Of a DNA stretch of 64,000 nt, positions 22,211 to 33,722 are shown piece after piece (the stretch's first letter is position 1; each line of letters opens with the position of its first letter). A program made the position numbers and the translations under genes. Source of the DNA: Globisporangium splendens (Eukaryota > Oomycota > Peronosporomycetes > Pythiales > Pythiaceae); assembly GCA_006386115.1 (NCBI GenBank), contig VFIW01000024.1:372001-436000 (forward strand), given 5' to 3'. The notes under the pieces were generated by a model. It was not told the DNA's origin. It made no database searches and saw only the letters and a program-made list of their open reading frames with translations.

Positions 22211-23372
22211 GCTTTTCTTGAGTGATTCGTCGTGGTCGCAGCCCTTGTCACGACAAACGATATCCTTGTGTCGCTCGATTGCGAGTCATCGTATTGCGCC
22301 TGCTGCTGTTGATTGTACGCTACGCACTGCTCACACCTCCACGACCGCCGCTCCGACCACCACCGCGGCCACGAGCACCACCGTTGCTGTTGCAGCGACC
22401 GCGTCCCCGCTGCTGTTGTCACTGTCACCGGCACAGTTGCCACGGCTGCCATCCACACCACCTTTTTGCCACGAAGACGCATCCATGCTACTTCTCCATT
22501 GGCAAATGCGCCAATGCAGGGTGAATTGAAGCGAAATGGCTGCGAGCTCTCCTTTCCTGGGTACGGATGGGAAACGGGGGCGGAGAGGGGGATGAAGTGG
22601 ATGTCTCCAGCGTCTGAAGTACTGCGAGAGAGAGGACGGGTGAGCATTGGCATTGGCGCGCGCATGCGTGCGTGCATGCGTGGTCACTTCAACTGTGAAG
22701 CGCGCAAAGAATGATAGTCCTCCACTCCGACACAGCCGACGCAGCGTTTCTTGACGGGACAGGAATGCGCCATATTTTCAAACCAAAGCATTGCTCGTCC
22801 CCACTGTCTTGGGACGGAGTTTCTGTGGCGTTTGGCGCAGCGAGTGCGATCAATCTGACGCGTCCGCGCACACATGTTGCGCGGTTATTGCGGCACGCAC
22901 AGCTGCGTACACATGCGCTGCGCATTTCGATGATAGCCGCGCTCTTTACGCTGGCAATAGGACGTACAGTTCAGCACCCATTCCGCGCGCACTCTCCATG
23001 CTCTATATCTCTGTTTGATAGGCAACATTCGAGTTCCACTCTGGTGATTGGTTGCCACAGCGATCTTTACCACAATTTCGGGTCCATGATTGGCTATTCT
23101 GAGTCTAATATCTGATTTCAGCCAATAAACGCGAACAGAAACCGTCACACTTTCCACGACAACAGGAAAACTGGCTGTGCATACAAACTCCAAGATAAAT
23201 CGCGAAAGGATGCAGACTCGGTGGATGTGCAGCAAAGCAATTGCCGGCGGGCAGGCAGAGTGGCAGAGGGGAACCCATGAGGTGGCAGTGCGGGCGGGGG
23301 ACAGCGACGTCTTGCTCTGCTCAAAAGTAGATTCTTGCATTTCCCCCCGTCCGATCGACATCTCGCGGCATA
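22211..23372. other. Intergenic region upstream of the cyclin gene
   Basis: About 1.16 kb. Around 22310-22400 the minus strand can encode a short RG-rich stretch (GGARGRGGGRSGGRGG), possibly a lost N-terminal exon of the ZNFX1-like remnant. CCAAT-type boxes are present near 23047 and 23091 (as ATTGG) and at 23123 (CCAAT), consistent with a promoter for the cyclin gene at 23373. Confidence 0.45.
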
Positions 23373-24679
23373 ATGGCAAAGCAACCCGTCGCGGTGCCAG
23401 CACCAGCACAGGATGCGCATGACGACAACAACAGCAACCAATGCGAACATGAGCGCGCGGAACAAGTTGCAGTTGTGTGGGATGAAACGTGCGCCGTCAC
23501 GACGATCGAGGAGACGATCCAGCTCGGCCTCGAGAAAGAAGCCAAGAGTCGATACGTCCGCGATTGCGACTACATGAAAGAAACCCAGTGGCATGGCATG
23601 AAGCTTGTGTGGCGGCAGAAGATCTGTCAGTGGATGTTTGAGGTACGCTGTCGCTGTAGTCCATGATTGTTCGTGTTTGTTAAAGTACTCAGTATGCTGA
23701 TGCGATGCAGACTGGGAAAGCGTTTGCGCTCAGTGTGGACACAGTTGGGTGCGCGGTGCAGTACATGGATCAATTCCTCTGTGTCGAGTCGGTTGATAAG
23801 ATCATGATGCAGTTGCTGTCGCTGGTGTGCATCTTTTCGGCGTCCAAGGTCCACGATAGTGACCCAGTCACGCTAGTGAGTTTTACAATTCGGAGAGTGG
23901 TGCTATTACCGGTTTGCAATTAAAACTCATCTCTCTTCTTTTTTCATGTTTGACGCAGGATGAGCTCAATCTGCTTTGTGATTCACGGTTTACTCGCGAA
24001 GACATCCGCAAGGTTGAAGTTCACCTGCTTCGCGTCTTGAACTGGGAACTCAATCCACCGAACTGCTTCACGTTTGCGCGCGATTTCATCAATGCGTTGC
24101 CTTCATCGGATGCTTCTGAAGATACGTTAGATTCCGTCTTGGAACTTTTGCGGCTCGTGGCCGAAGGTGAGAATCTTCTTTTCATGAGGACATCTTCGGT
24201 GAGTCTTCAATACTGACTTGCTTTCGATCGTCTGTGCGGTGACAGAGTACGGATCCTTCCAATGTAAGGCGTCCAGCGTAGCACTCGCTGCTGTGCAGCT
24301 TGTGGTCGCTTCCCAACTAGATTCGTCAAGACTTCCTGGTTTCTCGTCACTGTCGCTCGGCGAATCGTTGCCTAAAGAGTATCTGGCAGCGCATAACCTG
24401 GTTGAGCGCGTCTACACAGCCAACTTTGTCCAAGATGATTTTGCGAAGTCGCCTCGCAAGCAAGACTTGTCGAACGCGTCCAGCAGAGTTGCGTCGAGTC
24501 CTGTTGCCGTAGAAAACCATCCGTACAACAGTGCAATCGTAGGTGACATCGAAAAACTCAAGAATCTGATAAACGGAAACACAACTGCAGCAGAAGATGC
24601 GCGCCAGACGAAGCAACAGAAAAGCAGCATTTGCGCCAAGAAGCGCCACCGGACCGCAAGTATGACATTGGTTCACTGA
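23373..24679 (+). CDS. Cyclin, N-terminal-domain (D-type-like)
   Basis: Four exons (23373-23642, 23711-23875, 23959-24166, 24246-24679) join in frame to 358 aa; introns are 68, 83 and 79 bp. The cyclin box occupies about residues 75-195: WRQKICQWMFETGKAF, VGCAVQYMDQFL, LQLLSLVCIFSASKVHDSD-type helix 3, then RKVEVHLLRVLNWELNPPNC. The latter motif (E..LL..L.W.LNPP/VTP) is characteristic of D-type cyclins. A second cyclin fold follows more loosely to about 290 (KASSVALAAVQLVVASQL). The C-terminus is Lys/Gln-rich with a basic patch (KKRHR) that may direct nuclear import. It should activate a cyclin-dependent kinase, probably for G1 progression. No LxCxE motif is seen near the N-terminus, so the retinoblastoma link of animal and plant D cyclins is not supported. 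Confidence 0.85.
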
Positions 24680-25020
24680 CAACGTTGTGCAGGAAGCCAA
24701 CCTATTTACCCGTCGTGTACCCTCCTCCCATCTAACTTAATTGCTCGACCGAGGACGGAGAGTAGAGCCCATCATATGCGTTGCATCTCGTAAAGCAAAA
24801 GTCCAATAGAAAAGATGCACTTTCCAATCTGTTGCCTCTAAAAAAGTGCTTTTTGCACACGTCACAGACATTGCGGTACCTTTCAAGTTATAAACGACAC
24901 AGTTGTTTCTGTATGTCATTAACGATGTCGAATTGAGCTGGTCAGATGGCGTACGACATAGATGTTGCAGTACTGATCTCAATTGCGCGCTTTTCAAATT
25001 TGAAAAAGTACGCACTGATA
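24680..25020. other. Short intergenic region
   Basis: About 340 bp between the cyclin stop and the SNF2 gene start in head-to-tail order. An upstream in-frame ATG at 24946 could extend the SNF2 protein by 25 residues, but that extension looks untranslated. Nothing else is seen. Confidence 0.4.
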
Positions 25021-28000
25021 ATGGAAATGGGCGGCGTGTGGCAGCGCGAGTTCGAACGCAACTGGCGGTCGTTTACGACACACGCGCTGTCCGAGCGCTT
25101 CGGTGCGCAGTACGAAGCGCAGTCGATCACGCAGGACGACAAGGCGTATCTCGCCACGCTTCTCAGGTCTCTCGGCGTGCAGCATCATGCGCCGCCAAAG
25201 CAACCTTCACGCTTGCCGTCGAGAAGGAACGTGAGAGGCACACACAGAGGGCAGACTATCGATCTGCAGTCGCTGCCTGAAACGGAAGCACTCCCAAAGA
25301 CAGAGCCATTCCCAGAAACGGAGCCCCTTGAAGACATGGGTGATGACGAGGAGAGCTCTTGCTTTGATGCGGTCTTCAACGCGAGCACGATGTCGCACGC
25401 GTCGTACGTGTACCGGACCCCACAGAAACGTGAGTGGCAACTGGTTACTTTGTAGTGCATTGAGTCGCTTATTCTCATGACGATATATGGCCCATGGCGT
25501 GTGTGTGTGTGTGCATTTGTTTATTGTGTGCTATGCAGAGAAGCGCATGTCGTCGGGTCAGTACTTTCCTGAGTTTACGTCCCAGGATTTCATGGCCGAG
25601 GACGACAATGCGGACAGGGAGAGTGCGTCGCAGAATCTCCGGAATCGCATGGCCGGTGTGTCTCCGATCGCTCGATTCGGGCATAAAGCGCTGCATAAGC
25701 GACAAGATTCCAACAAAGACAGTAAAGCAAATGGCTCCTTGCTGGCGGATCAACATGAACAATTTCCAGACGTTGCACCAGCTCCGACTCCGCCCACAGG
25801 ATCCCCGTCGCCGTCATCCGAGTCCTCAAACACATTCATGTCTGCCGCTGCAATACTGTCCGATGATGAGTTCTTTTTAACGCCACGGCCAGTCCAAAAG
25901 TACCAACCCCAACAAAATGGTAGCGCAGTTGCGATTCAGGAGCGACTGCAAAGTCATGAGAAGTCCATCCATGAATCGCGAGTCCATGATCTCGATGTGT
26001 CGATGCAGTCGATGAATGTGAGCGACGATGGGTTCATGATCCTCGACAATCCTCACGAAGAAGAACATGCTGCAGCGGAGAACAACGACACACATGGTGC
26101 GGTGTCTGGGGGTTGTGGTAACGAAGAACGCGAGCAGGAGGAGGTGCCGAAAGTGTTGTGCTTCAGTAGTGACAGCGAAGATGAAGAGATGGACTGCGAG
26201 TTTGGAGATGGCAGTCCGTACGAGTTGCCAGCAGAGGACATGGAGCAAGATGACGGTACTTTCAGTGACGAACAACCTGCAATCAAGGCCGAAGTAGGCA
26301 CGGAAAATACCGCTCAAGCAGTGCAACCTGATACGGCGAGAGAGAAACCTCCGGCGGAGGCTGCAGCGGTGAGTATAGAAAACAATGCAAACTCGATGAA
26401 TTCATCAAGACAATCCATCGACAGTTTTGACGCAGCGCAAGGTATGACAATTTGTATCTGAATTGTTTTTGTACCTTATTCAAACTGAAGAGCTATCTAC
26501 TATGTCTGCCTCCAGCTGCTAAGCCGTCCAAGCCACACGGACCGTTTTTCCGAACCAAGTTACCACTGGAGATTGAATATCGTTATGCCATTGATCGACG
26601 AAGGAAGAAGCAACGGAGAAAAAGCTATACGTTGAAGGCCATCGGTCCATACCGGGTTCCTGAATTTCGCATTGAGTTGGCTTCTTATCAGCAAGAAGCT
26701 GTTGCATGGATGCTTGCGCGAGAGCAGTTCCCAAAGAAGCACCCGGAGCAGGCTCAACCAAACTCAAAGCCAAATCGATACGTTCGCGTGACAGACAAAG
26801 TTTGCGGTGGCATTCTCGCCGACGAAATGGGACTGGGCAAGACGGTGTGCTGCATTGCCCTGATTTGTGAATCGCTGAAGCAGATTCGAAAAGAATGTCA
26901 ACGAGAGACTGAGTCTTCTGGAAACGATATTCCACGGATCAAGCCACCGACACTGATCATCACGCCACTCTCTATTCTCAGTCAGTGGGAGAATGAGATT
27001 CGCCAGAAAACAAATCTGAGCGTGATCACGTACCATGGGAGCACTCGCAAGACGTATCGAACTTCGATGGACTTCATCGGCACAGATATTGTACTTTCGA
27101 CGTACGATACGCTGCGGCTGAAGGAGTGCAAGGTTGGTCCTTCGACGATCACAAGCGACGGGGAGGATGGTTCGGGCGGACAAGTTGCTGGGTCGCATAG
27201 TGAGTGGAAGACCATTTTGCGCAATACCGATGAGGACAAGAGGTCCTTTGTCGGCTCGAAGCTGCATCAGCTCTCGTGGTTTCGTATCATTTTGGACGAA
27301 AGCCACTTGATCACGAATGCGTCGTGCGCTCGAGCGCGAGCTTCGTACTCTCTGCAAAGCAAGAGACGATGGTGCGTCACGGGGACACCCATTCAGAATA
27401 GTTCAAGCGACGTGGCGTCGCTTATCAGTTTTGTCGGCATCAAAAACAGGACCGAGGCCGAGCTCAACGAGATTCTACCGCACATCATGCTGAGGCGACT
27501 GAAAACAACGGTCGACAGCGAATCGAATGAGCCGATCTTGGCGTTGCCGGAAAAGACGGAGGAAGAGATCGAGCTTCGGTTTGCGAACGAGTTGGAGCAA
27601 GCGTTCTACATGCTGCTGCATCGGTCGACAAAGACGCAAGTCCTGCAGTACCTGCAAGCCCGGGATGCACAACCGCAGTTCATGCACGTTTTCGAACTTC
27701 TGCTTCGATTGCGGCAAGCGTGCAACTCGTTTGCGCTTGTGACAAAAGACCCGCTCACCGAAGTGCGTGAGCGAGGTACGTTACTCCTCACAGAAGCTGG
27801 GGCTACATCGACGCGGGTCTCAACCGCAAACACGGATTTGCTGCAGAGAGTGGAAGCGCAGTTTGCTAATGCTAATCAGCGCACGCTCCCGCAATCAACC
27901 AAGTTGTGCGCGTTGCTGGACCAACTGCGAGCTGTCAAGGCACGGAACGAGAAAGCTCTGGTGATCTCGCAATGGACGGGTTTCCTGGACTTGATCGCCG

Positions 28001-28473
28001 AGAGTCTCGAGAACCATAATGTCGGAGGCAACCCAGTGATCTCGTTTGGGAAGCTGGACGGACGCATGGCAGCGAAAGAGCGCGAGCAAGTCATCGCCTG
28101 GTTCCAGCACGATAAGCGGCTCGATGTGCTCTTGATCTCGCTTCGCACGGGCGGCCTCGGGCTCAATCTCACCTCGGCGTCCCACGTGTTCATCATGGAG
28201 CCGAGCTGGAACCCGAGCATCGAGAGTCAAGCGATTGATCGCGCGCATCGATTCGGCCAATCTCGGCCCGTGCGAGTCGTGCGGTTCATCATGAAAAACA
28301 CGATCGAAGAGCGCGTCGTGGAGCTCCAGCGGAAGAAACGCGAGCTCGCGGCTACGCTTCTGGGAGACTCGTCTGCCCCGAATTCGTCGTCGCCTGCGTT
28401 CGTCGAAGAACCGCGTCTGACCCGAGCCGAGCTGCGGCAGCTTTTCACGCAGGAATTCTCTGAAGAATGGTAA
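25021..28473 (+). CDS. SNF2-family ATPase, TTF2/Rad5-like but without RING finger
   Basis: Exons 25021-25429, 25539-26441 and 26516-28473 join in frame to 1,089 aa. The first 430 residues are acidic and low complexity. The two-lobed SNF2 motor starts near 455: ADEMGLGKTVCCIALICESL (Walker A, about 542), LIITPLSILSQWENE, ILDESHLI (DESH for DEAH, about 697), WCVTGTPIQN, then lobe 2 with KALVISQWTGF, LISLRTGGLGLNLTSA and QAIDRAHRFGQ (motif VI, about 1008). It should be an ATP-driven DNA translocase acting on chromatin, in DNA repair or in transcript release. The spacer between lobes (about 820-920) has no cysteine cluster, unlike Rad5/HLTF/Rad16, which carry a RING there; in this it resembles TTF2/lodestar. 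Intron 1 holds a GT repeat. ATG 25021 (MEMGGVW) is preferred; ATG 24946 is possible. Confidence 0.87.
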
Positions 28474-28727
28474 GAGAGTTGGTAGTGATCATGTAGTGTA
28501 CCGCAACCATTTCTGTACTATTATTTACACTCACGTTGAACTCCACCAACACGGATGATGACCTTGAACGAACTTGATCGCTTGAGAGCACTGCTTGGGC
28601 TGCTCTCAGCAAATACTGACTTTAAACTAGAATACGTGTGCGTTTCCGGCGCCCTCTCTGTTCCCTTACTCGCAGGCGGACAAATATTTGAGAGAGGGCT
28701 GTAGTTACCCACCCTAGCTGTCGTTCG

Positions 28728-31169
28728 CTAGTGGTAACTAGTTTGCCGGTATAGCTGCGAAGGGAGACCATTCTGGGCTTTGTTGTCGTCAGACCCTTGC
28801 AGCGTTGGTTCTTCATGGGGGTCGAACCCGAAGCTGCTTCGGCCCTTGCCAGACAAATTGCTGTTGTGGAAAAACAGATTCTCAGTACTCAAAGATGTGT
28901 ACTTCTCTTTGACGTCGACCGTCTGGTTTGTTGGAGACCCTTGTCGAGCGAGTAGCGATTCCGGTGTCATGAATGTCCCGGAGGCAGACTTGGTCAGCGC
29001 CGCTACTTGAACCCCAAAGCTTGCGATTGAAGAGTTGGAAGATACCGTCGAGTAATTGTTCATGATGAGAGAAGAGAGAGAGTCGCCCCGCTTCAAGTAC
29101 TTGAACATGCCATTCGACGTCGAGGAACCGTGGCTCAGCTGATTGCTAACTTGCAGATCTTCAGCATCGCTGGTGCTCGAGGCCAAAGGATCGACAGAAT
29201 CCATGCCCATAAGCTCGTCTTCATCCGAAGAATCGGATTTCTTGGTCTGACGATTCATCGAGTACGCATCGTGATGGAACATAAAATGCTCAAAACGATT
29301 GGCTGTGAGAAGGTACGGCTTCGCATCTCGACCAAAGTCATCGTCGCTTTCACTAAACGGAATGTTGTTGTCCTCGTCGTCGAAAATTCTGGATCGGGAT
29401 TTCATGATTGATCCTTCGCTTGTTGTATCTGACATGCACTCTTCGTCAACGATGTAGCGCCGCCGTCTCCGACTGAACAACCGATCCTTCATCACTTCGT
29501 ACTGGAAATCATAATCACCACTGAAATCTGTAGCCACTGGTGACTGGTCGTCAACATCCACAGAGGACTGATCGCCGTACATGTATTCGTTGGACCGCTC
29601 CGAGTCGGATATCAGATTGTCGGTGTACTGGGAGAGGTGACGGAGCTGAGCACGGAGATCCTTGGTAACCTGGATCTCGTGTTGTAAATTGGATTCCAGC
29701 TGTCCCTTTTGCTCTTCTAGCTTTTGATTCTTTGCAAGAAGAGTATCATACTTTTTCTGTAACTCCATCTATGTGGAGACGCAACAAAATCAAAAGGTCA
29801 GTCAATCGTGAACTGCCGCATTCGAAAAAAACAACTAAACTCACATAGGCGAGTTCCATGGCCGCGTATTTTTCTTCCATAGACGACCCAACAGCAGCAG
29901 TTCGTTCCGGCTCAGTGGGTGCGACAACCTCTGACGCATCAGGAAATCCAGAGGATGAATTACTTTGCGCTGCTGGAAACACCACACCAGCTTGACTAAG
30001 CGCGCTGATCCAGCGCGCATTGGTCGACACCATTCCTTCAAGCAACGATTTCATTTCCGCACTTTCTCTCTGGAGGTGCTCTAAGTGGCGATCAAAAACA
30101 TTCAGATCCACGCGACGCGTCTTCGACAAGGTGTCAACTGGATCAAGGTACGCTACGCGGTTTGGAGACCCGTCAGCAGGTGTCTTCAGTGACTCCGTTC
30201 GAAAAGTGTTCTGTTAAAAAATGAAGAGAAAGGCTATATGTAAGTATCGATATGCCGTTCGGTAAATATGCCATCAAAAGCAAACATACCGGTACATCAG
30301 CTCCCGAGGCGGAATCCACAATCAGCTGAAGACTCCTTTGCACTTTTCGATGTCCTCTTTTTCTCGGTGTGTCCCCGTGACGACTGCGACTGATAAACTC
30401 AGCTACCGGAGAGCGCTGAACTGGGGGAGAGCCATGGGGCGATTCCGGCGACAAGTCAATAATCGTAAATCGGCCTTTTACTTCAGTCTTGCCTTGCCTG
30501 TAGAAATAAGCAGTCAGCCATTAGCAGCAGTCCCTTTAGCCATATTTTGCTATATCCATTCACGACTTTGTCAACATACCTCTGCTGATGCGTGGTCACA
30601 TGGCGATGGGATTCCACGTGAGTCTGATCATTTTTCATGGGGCTGGTGTGCCCAAAGTCGTCAAAATCAGGGATGTCAGTGACGACAAACCGTCGAGGCG
30701 TGCGATGGCGACGCCCCGTGATCTTCGTGCCGACATTCACTTTCAGGTTCGCTTTGATCGCATTCCGGCTGCTGTTGTTCATATTCGTCCCAAACGCTGG
30801 CAGTGACGACACAGACGAGATCGACAGGTTGCGCTCGAATGTGCGCACATTGTGCTGCCCCATCATTTCGCTACTATTACTGCTGGTACTAAAATTGTTG
30901 TGGTTCACGCGCTGCGCCGCCTCGCTCTCCGCTCCCCCGTCCACGAGCGCATCGAGCTGTCGTTCAAACGCGAGCATCGTCTGGTGATGACTGCGCGAAT
31001 CGCCGGCGCTGAAGGACGCCGCGGTGGGCCGCGCGGCGCGACGCGCTCCCGCGAATTCTGGCGCCACCGGCTGCTTCCAGGGACTCGTGACCGCCGTCAT
31101 GGACATCGTCGTGGGCTGCGCCATCGGGGCTTCGTCGCCGCCGCTGAAGTGCTGCAGACTGTGCGGCAT
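28728..31169 (-). CDS. Unknown protein with coiled coil and two RFx[V/I] motifs
   Basis: Four exons (31169-30580, 30497-30290, 30210-29845, 29768-28728) join in frame to 734 aa; introns are 82, 79 and 76 bp. No enzyme domain is recognised. The N-terminal 270 residues are Ser/Asn-rich and contain PRRFVVTDIPDF (about 170) and KGRFTIIDLSPESP (about 203). Both fit the Arg-Phe-x-Val/Ile docking consensus for SPAK/OSR1 (Fray) kinases, each in an Asp- and Ser-rich setting. Exon 3 and the start of exon 4 form an interrupted coiled coil (about 290-450; QLESNLQHEIQVTKDLRAQL). The rest is an acidic Ser-rich tail with phosphorylation-like patches (DSSDEDELMG). A scaffold or kinase-substrate role is an inference. 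The codon upstream at 31175 is GTG, so the first ATG (31169) is taken as start. Confidence 0.7.
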
Positions 31170-31308
31170 CCACACACACGCGCCTCTCTCGATTCCGCAC
31201 TGATCACTGTGCGCCTGCCTTCAAGACGTTGTGTTTTTTGTTCGAATACAAAGCGCAAGTGAAATGCAATGCAGGTTCACTATTAAAGACACCCGCCTTT
31301 TGTCGTCG

Positions 31309-31329
31309 TCTCTCTCTCTCTCTCTCTCT
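31309..31329. repeat. CT dinucleotide microsatellite
   Basis: About ten CT units, 140 bp upstream of the start codon of the minus-strand RFx[V/I] protein gene (GA on its coding strand). Confidence 0.9.
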
Positions 31330-33110
31330 GGGCGAGAGTGACGGTGAGAGCGGGTAGGCAGGCAGGTAGGCGGGTGGGTGGGGGGTTCTGTTTTAGTGGA
31401 AGAGTGAGCAGGCAGCTCTGATAACGGGTCGGGTTATAAACCAAAAGAAAGAAAACGTGGACCCGGGTTTTGACACAAAGTGGCTGTTTCTTTTTCTCAT
31501 GCACAACGATGGCCGTGTGGTGTGTGTTTGGATGGTGGCAACATGAAACAGGTGGTGGAGTTAAACTCAGACTTGGTGGCTACAAAAAGTCGCTTTGTCC
31601 CATTATTAACCGATCGAAAGTTGCTGGGAAGCAGAAGGAGCAGAGAAGCAGCTGGGGAATTCCGCGCGCTTTGCTTTGTGAAAATGGATGGGAATATTTG
31701 AGGTGGTAGAGAAGGTGGACTGACCAACACGGGTGGGCGGGTTCAGGAAAGCCTCTCCAGTCAATGTGGTGGGTTTTGAGACCCGTTGAAGTCACACTGG
31801 ATGGGTCTTGGGTCAGAGCAGACGAGCCAGTCAGCATCGCACCAGGTGGAGGAAGAAGAGACAACCTCAAAAAGAGGGAATCCATCTCCCACAGCGACAC
31901 ATGGATAACTTTCTCCAGTTTCAGCGAATCCTAACGCACTATTCCACATTTATTAGCCAATCACATGGCGTACATTTTGCAAATTCACCAATCTTTTGAC
32001 GCATTGCACTGTGGGGTCTTCAATTCAGAGCTGCCCCCATCCGTCATGCGCATCATTCCATGAGCGCGTCAACCGAGAGGCGAAGGTTCGTGCAACGTGA
32101 TCACCTGCCTGCCTCTGTGGACCTCGATTGGGCCGTTCCTTCCTGTTGCTCCCCTCGCACACAACTGACCTTTGCACACGCGCAGTCAGTCATCGACGCT
32201 CGTCACTCCCACTCGCATAAGATCTCTTTGTTCCTGCACGTCTCCATGCGAGCCGATCTCGTTTGTAAAGAAAGTGAGGCGCAGCAAACTGGTTTCTCTC
32301 AGTTGAGTGCTGCAACTGCCAGCAGCAGAAGACGGATCCTTTCTGCCGTGTGATCTCACATTTCGGTTCAGTGTGCACAGCTACAAGTGCTGTTGCCTGC
32401 GCACACTGCAACTGAGTCAAGATCACTTGAGGTACGGGAGTGAGTTGGACTTGTGCGAGCGAGTAAGCAATCTCGGTTGTCCACTGAGCATCTTCGTTGC
32501 TCAAGGATAGCGCTTGCGTTTTTTTTTCGCTCTTGTGCAACTTGACTGCTGTTCCACTCCTCTCGACGTTGCTTTGTGCCTGCTACAGTGTACTTCAAGG
32601 TCTTCCTGTGCACTTGCATCAACCGCAAGGATCGACAGCGTGCCCATGCATCCTTGTGAGTGCACAGCAAGACATTTTACTTGCAAATGCGTGGCAGTGT
32701 GCGGAAATGCAGCATTTCGACATGGCATTTTACCTCGTCGATCGCACACAGCCAAAGTTTTGCTCGTTGTCTCTTTGGCTGTCAGTTTTCCATGTCGCAT
32801 TTGACATTTTCTGCACGGTACAACAACCGAGCGACGACAGCAACAACTTTGCGAAACACACAGCATATCACTCTAAAGAGCATCTACAGTACGCTTTCAA
32901 CCCACGGTCCTCATTGATAGGCGGGTATGGGGTGTTGACCCATGGGTGCAAACCCGACGTGTGTGTGTTGTGAGTGCCACCAACCCGGTTCTCGAAGCTG
33001 TTGCCGCCAAATCGCCAAACGACTGGCTGCGACTGATGGGAAGATGGGAACTGCCACCAGCTGAGCAGTTCACTCGCCATCTTGCGCTCGAAGCGACACA
33101 GGAACACCAG

Positions 33111-33137
33111 CACCAGCAGCAGCAGCAGCAGCAGCAA
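33111..33137. repeat. CAG/AGC trinucleotide repeat
   Basis: About nine trinucleotide units within an otherwise non-coding interval. No surrounding gene was recognised that would make it a polyglutamine tract. Confidence 0.75.
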
Positions 33138-33722
33138 TGCCCACCCACCGCATAGTCATTCGTTCTACTAGCCTAGCTGTCCCATGTGTTTGTATGTATT
33201 GCGGTAGCTCCAACTGGACTTTTGGAGACCTCCTTTTCACAGTGGTGGTCCCAGGGTCATGCACACTCGCCCCGATCGCTTCTTGGGTCACACCTTGAGG
33301 CGCCTTCTGTGAGGGATAAGCGATGCAAGCAGTTGAATAGCAAAGTCTCGATGTCGAGCATTGGACCGCCTGGGCTCGCCCTCGCTGGAAATTTGCTCCA
33401 TTGATTGATGGCTCTATATTCCCAATCTTCTTTGCAAGTCACTTCGACGATAATGCTGGAGACCAACCATAGAGCAGATATACACCAACCAATCTCGCGA
33501 ATGCGTATTGCATGTTTAGCTGTGGTATGCATAACATTAGACTCTTTTTCCAAGATGGTGCGTGTGTACTGAGTAGTGCGTTAGCAGTACGTTCGATTGA
33601 TCTCTATCAATGCACAACTATTTTTGCTTTTACCAATCTTGTGATCTTATTTTGATTGCTTTATTGTTTCACTCGTTCCATTGATGCTCATTGTGTAAAT
33701 GCATCGCTAGGACGCATGCATA

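Larger units (their letters stand above)
31170..33722. other. Gene-poor interval, about 2.5 kb
   Basis: No protein or RNA gene is supported. A CT repeat (about 31309-31329) lies 140 bp upstream of the preceding minus-strand gene. A run of AGC units (CAG repeat) is at about 33111-33137 within a chance frame. Short frames at 32190-32970 overlap on both strands and show no family motifs. Confidence 0.5.

Noticed and set aside
23373..24679. A canonical cyclin D with retinoblastoma-binding LxCxE motif
   Set aside because: The sequence WDETCAVTT near the N-terminus does not match LxCxE, so only a cyclin of D-like type is claimed.
33111..33137. Polyglutamine-encoding gene suggested by the CAG run
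   Set aside because: The surrounding frame is only about 70 codons, lacks homology and overlaps equally good frames on the other strand.
31170..33722. Possible transposable element or unannotated gene in the 2.5-kb gap
   Set aside because: No terminal repeats, transposase, reverse transcriptase or conserved protein motif could be recognised on either strand.
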